Below, piece by piece: positions 45,209 through 54,074 of a DNA stretch of 64,000 nucleotides (its first letter is position 1; every line of letters starts with the position of its first letter). Origin of the DNA: CAILUF01 sp964505265. Its GTDB lineage: Bacteria; Pseudomonadota; Alphaproteobacteria; Rickettsiales; UBA1997. The stretch lies in NCBI GenBank assembly GCA_964505265.1, contig CAZDGN010000005.1:1-64000 (forward strand), written 5' to 3'. The translations under genes and the position numbers were made by a program. Under the pieces are notes generated by a model. That model worked only from the letters and a program-made list of their open reading frames with translations. It ran no database searches and was not told the origin of the DNA.

Positions 45209-45328
45209 ATGAAAAAATTAAAATTACTTTTAGTGTTATCTCTTTGAACCTTATGTACCGCTTGTCCACAAGGAGATGATCAAGATCAATACAGAAAATA
45301 CGAAAAAAAAACAGGCTTTTATTTCTAA
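45209..45328 (+). pseudogene. Small lipoprotein gene interrupted by an in-frame TGA
   Basis: From an ATG the frame reads MKKLKLLLVLSL, then TGA, then TLCTACPQGDDQDQYRKYEK and on to TAA. If the TGA were a sense codon, the product would be a 39-residue lipoprotein with a clear signal peptide and lipobox (LCTAC). The stop falls in the hydrophobic core of the signal peptide. A recent TGG-to-TGA (Trp) change is the simplest reading, making this a pseudogene. It lies between the NTase-domain gene and a strong terminator. Confidence 0.5.
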
Positions 45329-45412
45329 AAACTTAATCTTGAAAATAAATTTTAAAAATACTTAAAAATTTGGGGTAAAACTTCGTTTTTTCTTAATTTA
45401 TAATCTCTTTGT

Positions 45413-45472
45413 ATTTTGCATTATTTATTTCCAAAAATAGGTTTAAAAATAATGCAAAATTTAAGTTTTTTT
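45413..45472 (+). terminator. Rho-independent terminator
   Basis: A perfect 14-bp stem ATTTTGCATTATTT / AAATAATGCAAAAT is followed by TTAAG and a run of eight T on the + strand. It would end transcription from the NTase-domain gene and the lipoprotein remnant, just before the convergent small membrane gene. Confidence 0.7.
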
Positions 45473-45514
45473 TCTAAAATCTTTTAGCAAAGACTATAAA
45501 TTATGATAAAAAAA

Positions 45515-45727
45515 TTATTTGATATTTATCAAAATCAAAGCTGACCAGATGCCAATATTTGATAAAATTGATAACACCAAAATCCATTTTAAAATTGGAC
45601 TATTGTTAATGGTTTTGTTAAAACCTTTGTGCAAAGATTGCCCGTTTTTTGCCCACTTTACATCTTTATTATAAATTCTTTCCAATTCTTTTTTAACATG
45701 TTTTTTTGGTAATTTTCTGGGTTGCAT
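45515..45727 (-). CDS. Small membrane protein of unknown function
   Basis: A 70-residue protein with a basic N-terminal half (PRKLPKKHVKKELERIYNKD) and one C-terminal hydrophobic segment (ILKWILVLSILSNIGIWSAL). The ATG is 5 bases after the stop of the XRE-family regulator, so the two form an operon. A tail-anchored, positively charged small protein next to a repressor-like gene resembles small toxin or phage-derived modules. That similarity is only architectural. No family is recognised. Confidence 0.55.
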   Translation of the reverse strand: MQPRKLPKKHVKKELERIYNKDVKWAKNGQSLHKGFNKTINNSPILKWILVLSILSNIGIWSALILINIK

Positions 45728-45732
45728 AAATA

Positions 45733-46167
45733 CTAAATTTTAGTTTGTAAAAAACATTTTGAAGCCAATCCTAAAGCTATTTTATCTTCGAGTGACTTTT
45801 TAAAATTAATTTTATTAGCTTCGTCTTTAATAGTATCAAAGTCAACTATTAAACCATAAAGTTCAGTAGAAATTTTTATAATTGTATCTTTATCAAACTC
45901 ATCGCCATAAAAATCAAATGTTAACTTTAAGGCCTCTGCAAGTTGTTGCTTTCCTTTAAGATCATAAGATTTATCATATTTGCCAGTAATAATGGCATCT
46001 TGCGGAACTTCAAGTGCCAATGCAATCTTCGCCAAAACCTCATTAGAAATACCGCTTCTTCCATTTTCAAAACCACATAATAATTGCTTACTAACACCAA
46101 TTTTTCGAGCCAAATTACTTTGGCTTATTCTTTTTTCTTCGCGAATTTTTTTTAAGAAATTTGTCAT
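45733..46167 (-). CDS. XRE-family helix-turn-helix transcriptional regulator
   Basis: A 144-residue protein with an N-terminal Cro/CI-type HTH at about residues 5-60: LKKIREEKRISQSNLARKIG, then VSKQLLCGFENGRSGISNEV and LAKIALALEVPQDAII. The remaining ~80 residues are helical (AEALKLTFDFYGDEFDKDTI) and may dimerise or bind a ligand. The gene leads a two-gene unit with the small membrane protein and may regulate it. An imperfect palindrome GTTAT-tatg-ATAAC at 46285-46298 upstream is a possible operator. Its target is unknown. Confidence 0.8.
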   Translation of the reverse strand: MTNFLKKIREEKRISQSNLARKIGVSKQLLCGFENGRSGISNEVLAKIALALEVPQDAIITGKYDKSYDLKGKQQLAEALKLTFDFYGDEFDKDTIIKISTELYGLIVDFDTIKDEANKINFKKSLEDKIALGLASKCFLQTKI

Positions 46168-46284
46168 AGATTGGAGTTTTTTATCTAAAGTGAAGATTAT
46201 TTAAAATTATGTTAACTAATTCAACCATAATATAATTTTAAAAACTTAAAAATAAGATGGCTTATAAATATATCGTAATAAAGC

Positions 46285-46298
46285 GTTATTATGATAAC
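46285..46298. promoter_or_regulatory. Possible operator palindrome upstream of the XRE regulator
   Basis: GTTAT and ATAAC form a 5-bp inverted repeat around TATG, about 118 bases upstream of the regulator's ATG. Short palindromes of this size are typical XRE operators, but in A/T-rich DNA this could be chance. Confidence 0.25.
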
Positions 46299-46372
46299 AC
46301 TAAATCTTTAAGCAAACTTTTTTAGTTATATTAGAAATTTAATTATTTTTTGTAGCAATTATGGAGAAATAA

Positions 46373-46407
46373 AAAACTACTTCCTCACTATGTAAAGAAG
46401 TAGTTTA
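46373..46407 (-). terminator. Rho-independent terminator of dnaK
   Basis: A 10-bp perfect stem AAACTACTTC / GAAGTAGTTT with a 13-base loop. On the minus strand it is followed by a T-run. It lies about 50 bases after the dnaK stop. Confidence 0.8.
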
Positions 46408-46456
46408 TTTATATTATTTTAATTGTTAATAATTTTTTATAAATTATGAATATTTA

Positions 46457-48391
46457 TTATTTTTTATCTTCATCAGTTACCCCTTCGAACTCGCCATCAA
46501 CAACTTTGCTTCCATCATTTTTTGAGGAAGAGTTTTGCGAATTATCTGCAGATGAATCTTGCGAAGATGAGTTGGCAGAAGAATTTTTATAAACAGCTTC
46601 ACCGATTTTCATTGAAGATTGCATTAAGTCTTCAGTGAGTTTTTTTACCTCATCGACTTTTGCATCGGCTTTTTGTAATTCTTCCTGAAGTTTTTTTATT
46701 TTACCTTCAACCTCCTCTTTAACTAAAGTTTCAATCTTATCACCATGCTCTTTGAGAGATTTTTCAGTTTCATAAATTAATGAGTCAGCCTGATTTTTAG
46801 CTTCAATCATTTCTTTGCGGGATTTATCAGCTTCGGCATTATCTTCAGCATCTTTCATCATTTTCTTGATTTCAGCTTCGGATAATCCACCTGAAGATTG
46901 AATACGAATTTGTTGCTCCTTGTTAGTGGCTTTGTCTTTAGCAGAAACCTTAACCACACCATTGGCATCAATGTCGAAGGACACTTCAATTTGTGGCATT
47001 CCACGAGGGGCTGGAGCTATTCCTTCTAGATTAAATTCGCCAAGTAATTTGTTGTGCGAAGCAATATCTCTCTCTCCTTGGAATACCTTAATGGTGACTG
47101 CAGTTTGGTTATCAGAAGCGGTAGAAAATACTTGGCTCTTATTAGTTGGAATTGTGGTATTACGATTAATCAAGCGAGTAAATACTCCGCCAGCAGTTTC
47201 AATTCCAAGCGATAATGGTGTTACATCGAGAAGTAATACATCTTTAACATCACCCTGAAGAACTGCACCCTGAATGGCAGCACCAATTGCTACAACCTCG
47301 TCTGGATTAACACTTCGATTAGGCTCTTTACCAAAAAGCTTTTTTACGGTTTCTATCACTTTTGGCATTCTAGTCATTCCACCAACCAAAATTACTTCAT
47401 CAATTTCGCTTGGATTTAAACCCGCATCTTGCAAAGCATTTTCACATGGTTTTATAGTTTTTTGTACCAAATCATCAACTAATTGTTCAAGTTTTGCTCT
47501 TGATAATTTTAAATTTAAATGTTTAGGTCCCGAGCTATCGGCGGTAATATAAGGAAGATTAATCTCGGTTTCTAAAGTTGAAGATAGCTCAATTTTAGCC
47601 TTTTCTGAAGCCTCTTTTAATCTTTGCAATGCCAATGGGTCTTTTGATAAATCAACTCCATTATCCCTCTTAAATTCATCGCACAAGAATTTTAAAATTC
47701 TCATATCAAAATCTTCACCACCTAAGAAAGTGTCGCCATTTGTTGCCTTAACTTCAAAAACACCATCTCCAATTTCAAGAATCGAAACATCAAAAGTTCC
47801 GCCACCTAAATCATAAACCACAATAGTTTGTCCGTTTTTTTTGTCAAAACCATAGGCTAAAGCAGCTGCAGTTGGCTCATTGATAATGCGAAGGACATCT
47901 AACCCAGCAATTTTACCTGCATCTTTAGTTGCTTGACGCTGTGAATCGTTAAAATAAGCTGGAACCGTGATAACTGCTTTTTCTACCTTTTCTCCAAGAT
48001 AATTTTCTGCGGTTTCCTTCATCTTCATCAAAGTAAAAGCAGAAATTTGACTTGGCGAATATTTTTCATTTTTAACTTCGACCCAAGCATCGCCATTAGA
48101 CGAGCTCACAATTTTGTAAGGCACTAAACCTTTATCTTTTTCTGTTAAAGGATCCTCATATCTTCTTCCGATTAATCTTTTTATTCCAAATATCGTATTT
48201 AGTGGGTTGGTAACAGCTTGTCTCTTAGCTGGCGAGCCAACAACTTTTTCGCCGCTCGCTAAAAAACCTACAATTGATGGGGTGGTTCTTGCGCCTTCAG
48301 CATTTTCAATAACTTTAATATTTGTTGCACCCTCCATTATGGCTACACATGAATTAGTAGTTCCCAAGTCTATTCCGATTACTTTTGACAT
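46457..48391 (-). CDS. dnaK: Chaperone protein DnaK (Hsp70)
   Basis: The main Hsp70 chaperone, 644 residues. The ATPase domain has VIGIDLGTTNSCVAIMEG, ITVPAYFNDSQRQATKDAG, NEPTAAALAYGFDKK, YDLGGGTFDVSILEIGDGVF and EVILVGGMTRMPKV. The substrate domain has DVTPLSLGIETAGGVFTRLI and a Ser/Asn-rich lid tail ending DGEFEGVTDEDKK, close to the usual acidic C-terminus. dnaJ does not follow it; a terminator lies directly downstream, so dnaK is monocistronic here. I could not identify a convincing sigma-32 promoter in the 137-base upstream gap. Confidence 0.98.
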   Translation of the reverse strand: MSKVIGIDLGTTNSCVAIMEGATNIKVIENAEGARTTPSIVGFLASGEKVVGSPAKRQAVTNPLNTIFGIKRLIGRRYEDPLTEKDKGLVPYKIVSSSNGDAWVEVKNEKYSPSQISAFTLMKMKETAENYLGEKVEKAVITVPAYFNDSQRQATKDAGKIAGLDVLRIINEPTAAALAYGFDKKNGQTIVVYDLGGGTFDVSILEIGDGVFEVKATNGDTFLGGEDFDMRILKFLCDEFKRDNGVDLSKDPLALQRLKEASEKAKIELSSTLETEINLPYITADSSGPKHLNLKLSRAKLEQLVDDLVQKTIKPCENALQDAGLNPSEIDEVILVGGMTRMPKVIETVKKLFGKEPNRSVNPDEVVAIGAAIQGAVLQGDVKDVLLLDVTPLSLGIETAGGVFTRLINRNTTIPTNKSQVFSTASDNQTAVTIKVFQGERDIASHNKLLGEFNLEGIAPAPRGMPQIEVSFDIDANGVVKVSAKDKATNKEQQIRIQSSGGLSEAEIKKMMKDAEDNAEADKSRKEMIEAKNQADSLIYETEKSLKEHGDKIETLVKEEVEGKIKKLQEELQKADAKVDEVKKLTEDLMQSSMKIGEAVYKNSSANSSSQDSSADNSQNSSSKNDGSKVVDGEFEGVTDEDKK

Positions 48392-48528
48392 ATATATTTT
48401 TATTTGAATTATAGATGATATTAAATATTGCGATAATAAATAATTATTTTAATATTTTGAAAGATTTCTTGATTATAATTTAATTTCATTTAAAAGTTTT
48501 ACAAGAGCCTAAGAAAAAAATTTTCAAT

Positions 48529-49518
48529 ATGAACAAATTTAATAAAAATACCATTAAAGGATTCTCTTTAATTGAGCTTTCAGTTGTTATTGTGATTGTT
48601 ATGGTAATGATTGCGGGACTTTTGCAATCTAGTAGAATTATCGGATCTATGAGAATTAACACCGCTAGAAACGTAACTCAAAGCTCAGCTATGCCATGGG
48701 TCAACTATATTGTTTCTTGGCAAGATAGTACCGCAGAGGATGCTTTTAAAGAAGAAGATACCGACGATGGCGATAAAATCACCCGCTGGAATGGAGCCGA
48801 AGTTAGATATAGCGACAGAATTAATTTTATTCAAAGTAATAGCGATAATCAGCCAACTTACAAGGCCAATGGCATGTTTGGACTTCCATCGGTTTTGTTT
48901 GATGGAGTAAATGATTTTTTTGAATCAGAAAGATTGGAACAAGATGTCTTAACCTATCGTTCTGCCTCAATTTTTGGTGCATTTGAAGTGGTGGATATCG
49001 ATGTTAACAACAAGAGAACATTATTTTTTAACCCCGCTGACACTTGCGGTTTAGAACTTGAAATCTCTCACAGCTCTGACAACAAAAGTGGAAATCTTGC
49101 AGTTTCCTCAAATAGCGGTTGCGGTGGAACACCCAATGCCACTAGCACTCCTTTTGGCTTTTTCACTAATAACGAAAAAGTAATTTTATCTATCGTGATT
49201 TATTCATCGCCAACCGACCTTGGAAGCACAGCAAATATCAAATTTTTTAAGAACGGATTTTTGCAAGATTCAAATCAAGTTGGCTCTAACAGCTATAATA
49301 GCGCCATCATCAATAGTTTAAAAAGTTATTCAGCCAATTATCACAAATTTTATCTAGGTGCAACTAAAGCCACAGAAAATACCCTACCAAAAAATTTTTT
49401 CAAAGGAATGATTGGTGAAATGATTATTTTCAACCGCTCTGTTAACAATGAAGATCGCAAAGAAATTGAAAAATATCTTGGTAGAAAATGGGGAGTAAAA
49501 GTTAATTACGGTTTATAA
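48529..49518 (+). CDS. Type IV prepilin-like protein with LamG-like domain
   Basis: A 329-residue protein with a class III signal peptide. The basic leader MNKFNKNTIKG is cut before GFSLIELSVVIVIVMVMIAG, with Gly at 11, Phe at 12 and Glu at +5 (E16), as prepilin peptidase requires. The rest is not a usual pilin: residues about 100-325 have FGLPSVLFDGVNDFFESE, ASIFGAFEVVDI, FFKNGFLQDSNQVGS, FYLGATKATEN and FFKGMIGEMIIFNRSVNNED. This is the order of a LamG/concanavalin-like lectin domain, where 'G.i.E.iiynr.l...e...ie.yL..KWG' is the closing motif. Cys residues at about 174 and 199 may pair. It may be a minor, adhesive pilin or pseudopilin. No other pilus genes are in the window. Confidence 0.75.
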   Translation: MNKFNKNTIKGFSLIELSVVIVIVMVMIAGLLQSSRIIGSMRINTARNVTQSSAMPWVNYIVSWQDSTAEDAFKEEDTDDGDKITRWNGAEVRYSDRINFIQSNSDNQPTYKANGMFGLPSVLFDGVNDFFESERLEQDVLTYRSASIFGAFEVVDIDVNNKRTLFFNPADTCGLELEISHSSDNKSGNLAVSSNSGCGGTPNATSTPFGFFTNNEKVILSIVIYSSPTDLGSTANIKFFKNGFLQDSNQVGSNSYNSAIINSLKSYSANYHKFYLGATKATENTLPKNFFKGMIGEMIIFNRSVNNEDRKEIEKYLGRKWGVKVNYGL

Positions 49519-49522
49519 TTTT

Positions 49523-49939
49523 ATGACACAACCTTTTCATCTGGCAATTTCAGTTCATGATTTAAACTTAACTAGAAAATTTTATGGCCAACTCCTCGGT
49601 TTTGAAGAAGGAAGGTCAAACGAACATTGGATTGATTGGAATTTCTTTGGACATCAATTGGTAACTCATCTAGACCTGCAAAAAAATACCAATAACATTA
49701 TTAATAAGGTCGATGGTCACGGCGTTCCAGTTCCACATTTTGGAGTAGTTTTGGGGTGGGAAGATTGGCATAAATTTGCAGAAAAACTTAAAAGTAATTC
49801 AATTAAATTTGTTATCGAACCCTACATTAGATTTAAAGGAAAAACGGGCGAACAAGCGACAATGTTTTTCTATGACTCAAGCAATAATGCCCTTGAATTT
49901 AAAGCCTTCAAGGACATTACCCAATTATTTGCAAAATAA
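49523..49939 (+). CDS. VOC family protein (glyoxalase/dioxygenase fold)
   Basis: A 138-residue protein of the vicinal-oxygen-chelate fold. FHLAISVHDLNLTRKFYGQL and LGFEEGR are the first beta-alpha-beta module, with a metal-ligand His at the start. FGVVLGWEDWHKFAEKL opens the second, and FFYDSSNNALEFKAFKD is the closing 'f.DP.GN.lEf...' motif with a ligand Glu. The family covers glyoxalases, fosfomycin-resistance proteins and dioxygenases, and the substrate cannot be told. The start is 4 bases after the prepilin-like gene. It converges on metC. Confidence 0.85.
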   Translation: MTQPFHLAISVHDLNLTRKFYGQLLGFEEGRSNEHWIDWNFFGHQLVTHLDLQKNTNNIINKVDGHGVPVPHFGVVLGWEDWHKFAEKLKSNSIKFVIEPYIRFKGKTGEQATMFFYDSSNNALEFKAFKDITQLFAK

Positions 49940-49943
49940 TTAT

Positions 49944-51143
49944 TTAGCGTTTTAATCTTTTAAAACCAGCTTCCAAATCATTTTTTAAATCTTCAACATC
50001 TTCAAGACCAATATTGATTCTAATTGTAGTCTTGCCAGCAAATTTATATTTAGTTGAAGTTCTAATATTGCCGGCATCAAAAGGCAAAATCAAAGATTCA
50101 TATCCACCCCAAGAATATCCCATTGCATAAAAATGTAATTTATCGAGCATTCGAGCTAGAGACTCATTTGAATATTTTTTATCAAGAACCACTGAAAATA
50201 AACCTGCCGCTCCCGTAAAATCTCGTTTCCACAATTGATGATTTTCATCATCAGGCAAAGCTGGATATAAAACCTTTTCAACTTCTGGGCGAGTTTGAAG
50301 CCAACTTGCCATTTCTAGAGCGGATTTAAAACAATGATCCATTCTAAGTTTTGCAGTCCTTAATCCACGTTGAACCATATAAGAAGAATTTGGTGAAGCG
50401 GTTACAGCCATATATCTAAAGGCTTCATACATTACTCTAAAATGCTTTTCTTGGACTGTAATTGAACCCATCATAATATCGGAGTGACCATTGATGTATT
50501 TAGTTAAAGCCATTACCGAAACATCGACGCCGTGGTCAAATGGTTTAAAGTAAATTCCGCTTGCCCAAGAATTATCGAGTATAGTTGTAACATTATTTTT
50601 TTTAGCGACCTTGCAAATTGCCGAAACATCCTGAATCTCAAAGGTTTGCGACCCCGGACTTTCCATAAAAATAACCTTAGTATTTTTCTTAATAAGTTTA
50701 GCAATATCTGAACCAATTTTTGGATCAAAATATGAAGTTTCGATGCCTAATTTTTTTAAAAATTTATCGGCAAAGCCTCGAGTTGGTGAATAAACATTAT
50801 CAACCAACAACATATGATCGCCACTTTTTAAAAAAGCAATAAGCGCAGTATTGATTGCAGCCGCTCCCGATGAGGTGACAAAAGTGTTATAACCACCCTC
50901 AATTTCAGCAACCGCTTGTTCTAAAGCAAAATTGGTTTGGGTTCCGTATCTACCATATTTAAGTTCGTAAGGTTGAACCAAATCATTATTGGAATATCCC
51001 CTCTCCGCATAAAGCAAATCTTTAAAGGAAGGAAAAACTATGGTAGAAGTTTGGTAAATCGGCGGATTGACCATCCAGCCCTGCTCTTTTGGATTTCTTC
51101 CTGCATGAATTATTCGAGTTGAATCGTGAATTTTTTTATCCAT
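49944..51143 (-). CDS. metC: Cystathionine beta-lyase / trans-sulfuration PLP enzyme
   Basis: A Cys/Met metabolism PLP-dependent enzyme of 399 residues. KYGRYGTQTNFALEQAVAEI, TSSGAAAINTALIAFLKSGD, SPTRGFADKFLKKLGIE, TKVIFMESPGSQTFEIQDV, TILDNSWASGIYFKP and the PLP-Lys region VMALTKYINGHSDIMMGS follow the family order. The 'SPGS.T.EV.D' and 'WAS...f.P...G.Di' forms point to MetC-type cystathionine beta-lyase rather than gamma-synthase. It follows the HIT gene by 4 bases on the same strand. Confidence 0.88.
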   Translation of the reverse strand: MDKKIHDSTRIIHAGRNPKEQGWMVNPPIYQTSTIVFPSFKDLLYAERGYSNNDLVQPYELKYGRYGTQTNFALEQAVAEIEGGYNTFVTSSGAAAINTALIAFLKSGDHMLLVDNVYSPTRGFADKFLKKLGIETSYFDPKIGSDIAKLIKKNTKVIFMESPGSQTFEIQDVSAICKVAKKNNVTTILDNSWASGIYFKPFDHGVDVSVMALTKYINGHSDIMMGSITVQEKHFRVMYEAFRYMAVTASPNSSYMVQRGLRTAKLRMDHCFKSALEMASWLQTRPEVEKVLYPALPDDENHQLWKRDFTGAAGLFSVVLDKKYSNESLARMLDKLHFYAMGYSWGGYESLILPFDAGNIRTSTKYKFAGKTTIRINIGLEDVEDLKNDLEAGFKRLKR

Positions 51144-51147
51144 AAAT

Positions 51148-51522
51148 TTATCTATTTAAATTATCTGACGATATTAGTGGCCCAAGTTTTTTTCCTGCAA
51201 GTAAATGCACATGAAAATGCTTTACGGTTTGATGGGCATTGGAGCCATTATTTGTGATTAATCTAAAACCATCAACAACAACATTTAATTCTTTAGCGAT
51301 TTGCGATATTTTTTTAAAAAAATCAACAACTATTTCAGGATTAGCTCGCGAAACAAAATCAATAAAATCAACATATTCGCCCTTTGGAACCACCAAAACA
51401 TGGACTGGGCTGGCTTTTGAAATATCGTTAAAGGCTAAAATATTTTCATCTTCATAAATTTTGTGAGCGGGTAAATCTCCGCGAATAATTTTTGCAAAAA
51501 TATTATTTTTATCGTAAGACAT
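51148..51522 (-). CDS. HIT family (HINT-like) nucleotide-binding protein
   Basis: A 124-residue histidine-triad protein. NIFAKIIRGDLPAHKIYEDE is the typical HINT opening, LAFNDISKASPVHVLVVPK the core strand region, and QTVKHFHVHLLAGKKLG holds the H-x-H-x-H active site. HINT proteins hydrolyse purine nucleoside phosphoramidates. Length and motifs are normal. It is the first gene of a minus-strand pair with metC and is divergent from lon across 138 bases. Confidence 0.92.
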   Translation of the reverse strand: MSYDKNNIFAKIIRGDLPAHKIYEDENILAFNDISKASPVHVLVVPKGEYVDFIDFVSRANPEIVVDFFKKISQIAKELNVVVDGFRLITNNGSNAHQTVKHFHVHLLAGKKLGPLISSDNLNR

Positions 51523-51660
51523 TTTAAAAAAATATATTTATTTTATTTTGTAATTGCAGATTTTAGAATTAAAAATAAAATATGCAAATACAACAATTGA
51601 AATACAACTATAATTATTGCAAAAAATAACCAAAATATTTTAGTAAATAAACTACAAACA

Positions 51661-54066
51661 ATGAAAATTTCTAACATAAAAGAGCAAAAAAAAACAAACA
51701 ATAAAACTGAATCTAGGCTTGAAAATGATAATGCCGAAAACGACATTAAAAACTCCGTCAACCAAAAATTTTTCTTTACCATACCGCTTCGCGATGTTGC
51801 GATATTTCCAAATAATACCTCAACTATTCTAATTGGCAGATCAAAATCAATTAACACAGCCCAAGAAGCATTTAAAAACCAGCTTCCGATTTTTGCCATA
51901 ATGCAAAAAACCCCAAAAAGCGATGTTGAAACAAACGAGGATATGTTTGAAATCGGAACTATTTGCAAAATCCAAGAATATATTAAAACTCCCGACGGCA
52001 ATGTAAAAATAATATTGCAAGGTTTTTTTGTGGCAAAATTAAAAACTTTTTGGTCGGAAAATGGCTCATATTTTAGTACAATTTCAATTGCCAAAAAAAC
52101 TAAAGAATCCGCAAGCGATAAGGATTTAATTGGGCTTATAAAATCTTGTGCTGATAATTTTGGTAAATATGCTCAACATAATAAAAAAATCACCCCAGAG
52201 ATTTTAAACGAAATTCCGAAAATAAAAACCACCGAAGATGTGGTATATTTTATCGCCAACCATATCAATTCTACCAACTTACAAAAACAAGAAATTTTAC
52301 AAGAAAATAATGTTAAAAAGAAGTTATTTAAATTATTAAAAATTTTAAAAACCGAAATAGAAATTTTTGAAGCTGAAGAAAGAATTAACAAGGCAATTCA
52401 AGATAAATTCACCAAACATCAAAAAGAAATATATTTTAACGAACAACTTAAAAATATTAAAAAAGAATTAGGTCAAGACGAAGATCCAGAAATTAAAGAG
52501 TTAAAAAATAAAATCGCCAAAATAAATGTCTCCAAAGAAATTCGAAAAAAACTTGAATATGAACTTGGAAAATTGCAAAAATCCAGCAGTTTTTCTGCAG
52601 AATCTGGTGTAGTTAGAAATTATTTGGAGTGGGTAGTATCACTACCTTTTAGTGAACAAAGCGAACCGATTACTGATTTAAATCAAGCTCAAAAAATTCT
52701 TGATAAAAACCATTTTGGTTTAAATAAAATTAAAGACCGTATTTTAGAATTTATTGCCGTTCAAATCAAAACTAAAGGTGCCAAAGGTCCAATTTTATGC
52801 TTGGTTGGCGCACCTGGAGTTGGTAAAACTTCACTTGCCAAATCGATTGCCGAAAGCTTGAATCGAAAATATGTTAAGGTTTCGCTTGGTGGGGTTAAAG
52901 ATGAATCAGAAATTCGCGGTCATCGTCGCACCTATATCGGTGCTATGCCTGGAAGAATAATTCAATCAATGAAAAAAGCCGAAACCATTAACCCGCTAAT
53001 GCTTCTTGATGAAATTGATAAAATGTCAAATGATTTTCGTGGCGACCCAGCTTCAGCATTGCTTGAAGTGCTTGACCCCGAGCAAAATAAAAATTTTTCC
53101 GATCATTATTTGGAAATCGATTATGATTTATCGAAAGTAATTTTCGTGGCAACCGCAAATTCACTGAACTCAATTCCAATTCCGCTTCGCGACCGTATGG
53201 AAATTATTAATGTTTCTGGCTATACCGAAAATGAAAAATTAGAAATTGCCAAACAACATATTGTCCCTAAATTATTAAAAGAAAATGGCTTAAATAATAA
53301 AGAATTTTCAGTCAGTGGCGATGCCATTTTAACCCTAATTCGCCATTATACATTTGAAGCGGGTGTTAGAAATTTAAATCGCGAAATCGAAAATTTAGTG
53401 CGCAAATCGGTTCGCCAAATCATTGCTAAAAAACAGCAAAAAATAAATATTACCAACGAAAATTTAAAAGAATTCGCAGGTCCACAAAAAAGGGATTTTG
53501 GCAAAGTTAGAGCCAAAGATTTAGTTGGAGTTGCAACAGGTTTAGCCTATACACCTTATGGCGGAGATTTACTAGAAATTGAAGTTTTAAAATTCGAAGG
53601 CAATGGTAAAATTCAAATTACCGGCCGACTTGGCGAGGTTATGAAAGAATCGGCTAAGGCTTCGCTAAGCTACGTTAGATCAATTGCTAAGGATTTAAAA
53701 ATTGATGCCAAAAAATTTAACAAATTTGATTTTCACATTCATGTTCCAGAAGGAGCTACGCCAAAAGACGGACCTTCGGCTGGGGTCGCTTTATCGGTAT
53801 GTTTGGCATCAATTTTAAGTGAGAAAAAAATCGACCGCTTTATCGCTATGACGGGTGAAATTACTTTAAGTGGCAAGGTTCTAGAAATCGGCGGACTTAA
53901 AGAAAAATTATTATCGGCACTTCGTGGTGGCATCAAAAAAGTATTAATTCCAAAAGCCAATATCAAAGATCTCGAGGAAATGCCCAAGGAGGTTCTCGAT
54001 AATTTAAAAATTATTCCAATCAACACGATAAATGAAGCCCTCAAAGAATGTTTAATAAATAAATAA
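51661..54066 (+). CDS. lon: ATP-dependent Lon protease
   Basis: An ATP-driven cytoplasmic protease of 801 residues. The N-terminal substrate domain (about 30-240; FFFTIPLRDVAIFPNNTSTI) is followed by the AAA+ domain with LVGAPGVGKTSLAKSIAE (Walker A), GGVKDESEIRGHRRTYIGA, NPLMLLDEIDKMSNDFRGD (Walker B) and VIFVATANSLNSIPIPLRDR. The proteolytic domain has PKDGPSAGVALSVCLASIL with the catalytic Ser and EIGGLKEKLLSALRGGIKKV with the catalytic Lys. Everything expected of a LonA enzyme is present. yidC follows 8 bases after its stop. Confidence 0.98.
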   Translation: MKISNIKEQKKTNNKTESRLENDNAENDIKNSVNQKFFFTIPLRDVAIFPNNTSTILIGRSKSINTAQEAFKNQLPIFAIMQKTPKSDVETNEDMFEIGTICKIQEYIKTPDGNVKIILQGFFVAKLKTFWSENGSYFSTISIAKKTKESASDKDLIGLIKSCADNFGKYAQHNKKITPEILNEIPKIKTTEDVVYFIANHINSTNLQKQEILQENNVKKKLFKLLKILKTEIEIFEAEERINKAIQDKFTKHQKEIYFNEQLKNIKKELGQDEDPEIKELKNKIAKINVSKEIRKKLEYELGKLQKSSSFSAESGVVRNYLEWVVSLPFSEQSEPITDLNQAQKILDKNHFGLNKIKDRILEFIAVQIKTKGAKGPILCLVGAPGVGKTSLAKSIAESLNRKYVKVSLGGVKDESEIRGHRRTYIGAMPGRIIQSMKKAETINPLMLLDEIDKMSNDFRGDPASALLEVLDPEQNKNFSDHYLEIDYDLSKVIFVATANSLNSIPIPLRDRMEIINVSGYTENEKLEIAKQHIVPKLLKENGLNNKEFSVSGDAILTLIRHYTFEAGVRNLNREIENLVRKSVRQIIAKKQQKINITNENLKEFAGPQKRDFGKVRAKDLVGVATGLAYTPYGGDLLEIEVLKFEGNGKIQITGRLGEVMKESAKASLSYVRSIAKDLKIDAKKFNKFDFHIHVPEGATPKDGPSAGVALSVCLASILSEKKIDRFIAMTGEITLSGKVLEIGGLKEKLLSALRGGIKKVLIPKANIKDLEEMPKEVLDNLKIIPINTINEALKECLINK

Positions 54067-54074
54067 TTTGCAAA

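Noticed and set aside
45209..45328. Genome-wide recoding of TGA to Trp
   Set aside because: All long genes here use TGG for Trp and have no internal TGA, and tolR ends with TGA directly at the next gene's start.
51543..52094. A 183-residue hydrophobic minus-strand frame over the start of lon
   Set aside because: It overlaps the well-supported N-terminus of Lon, and its hydrophobicity comes from the complement of Lys/Asn-rich codons.
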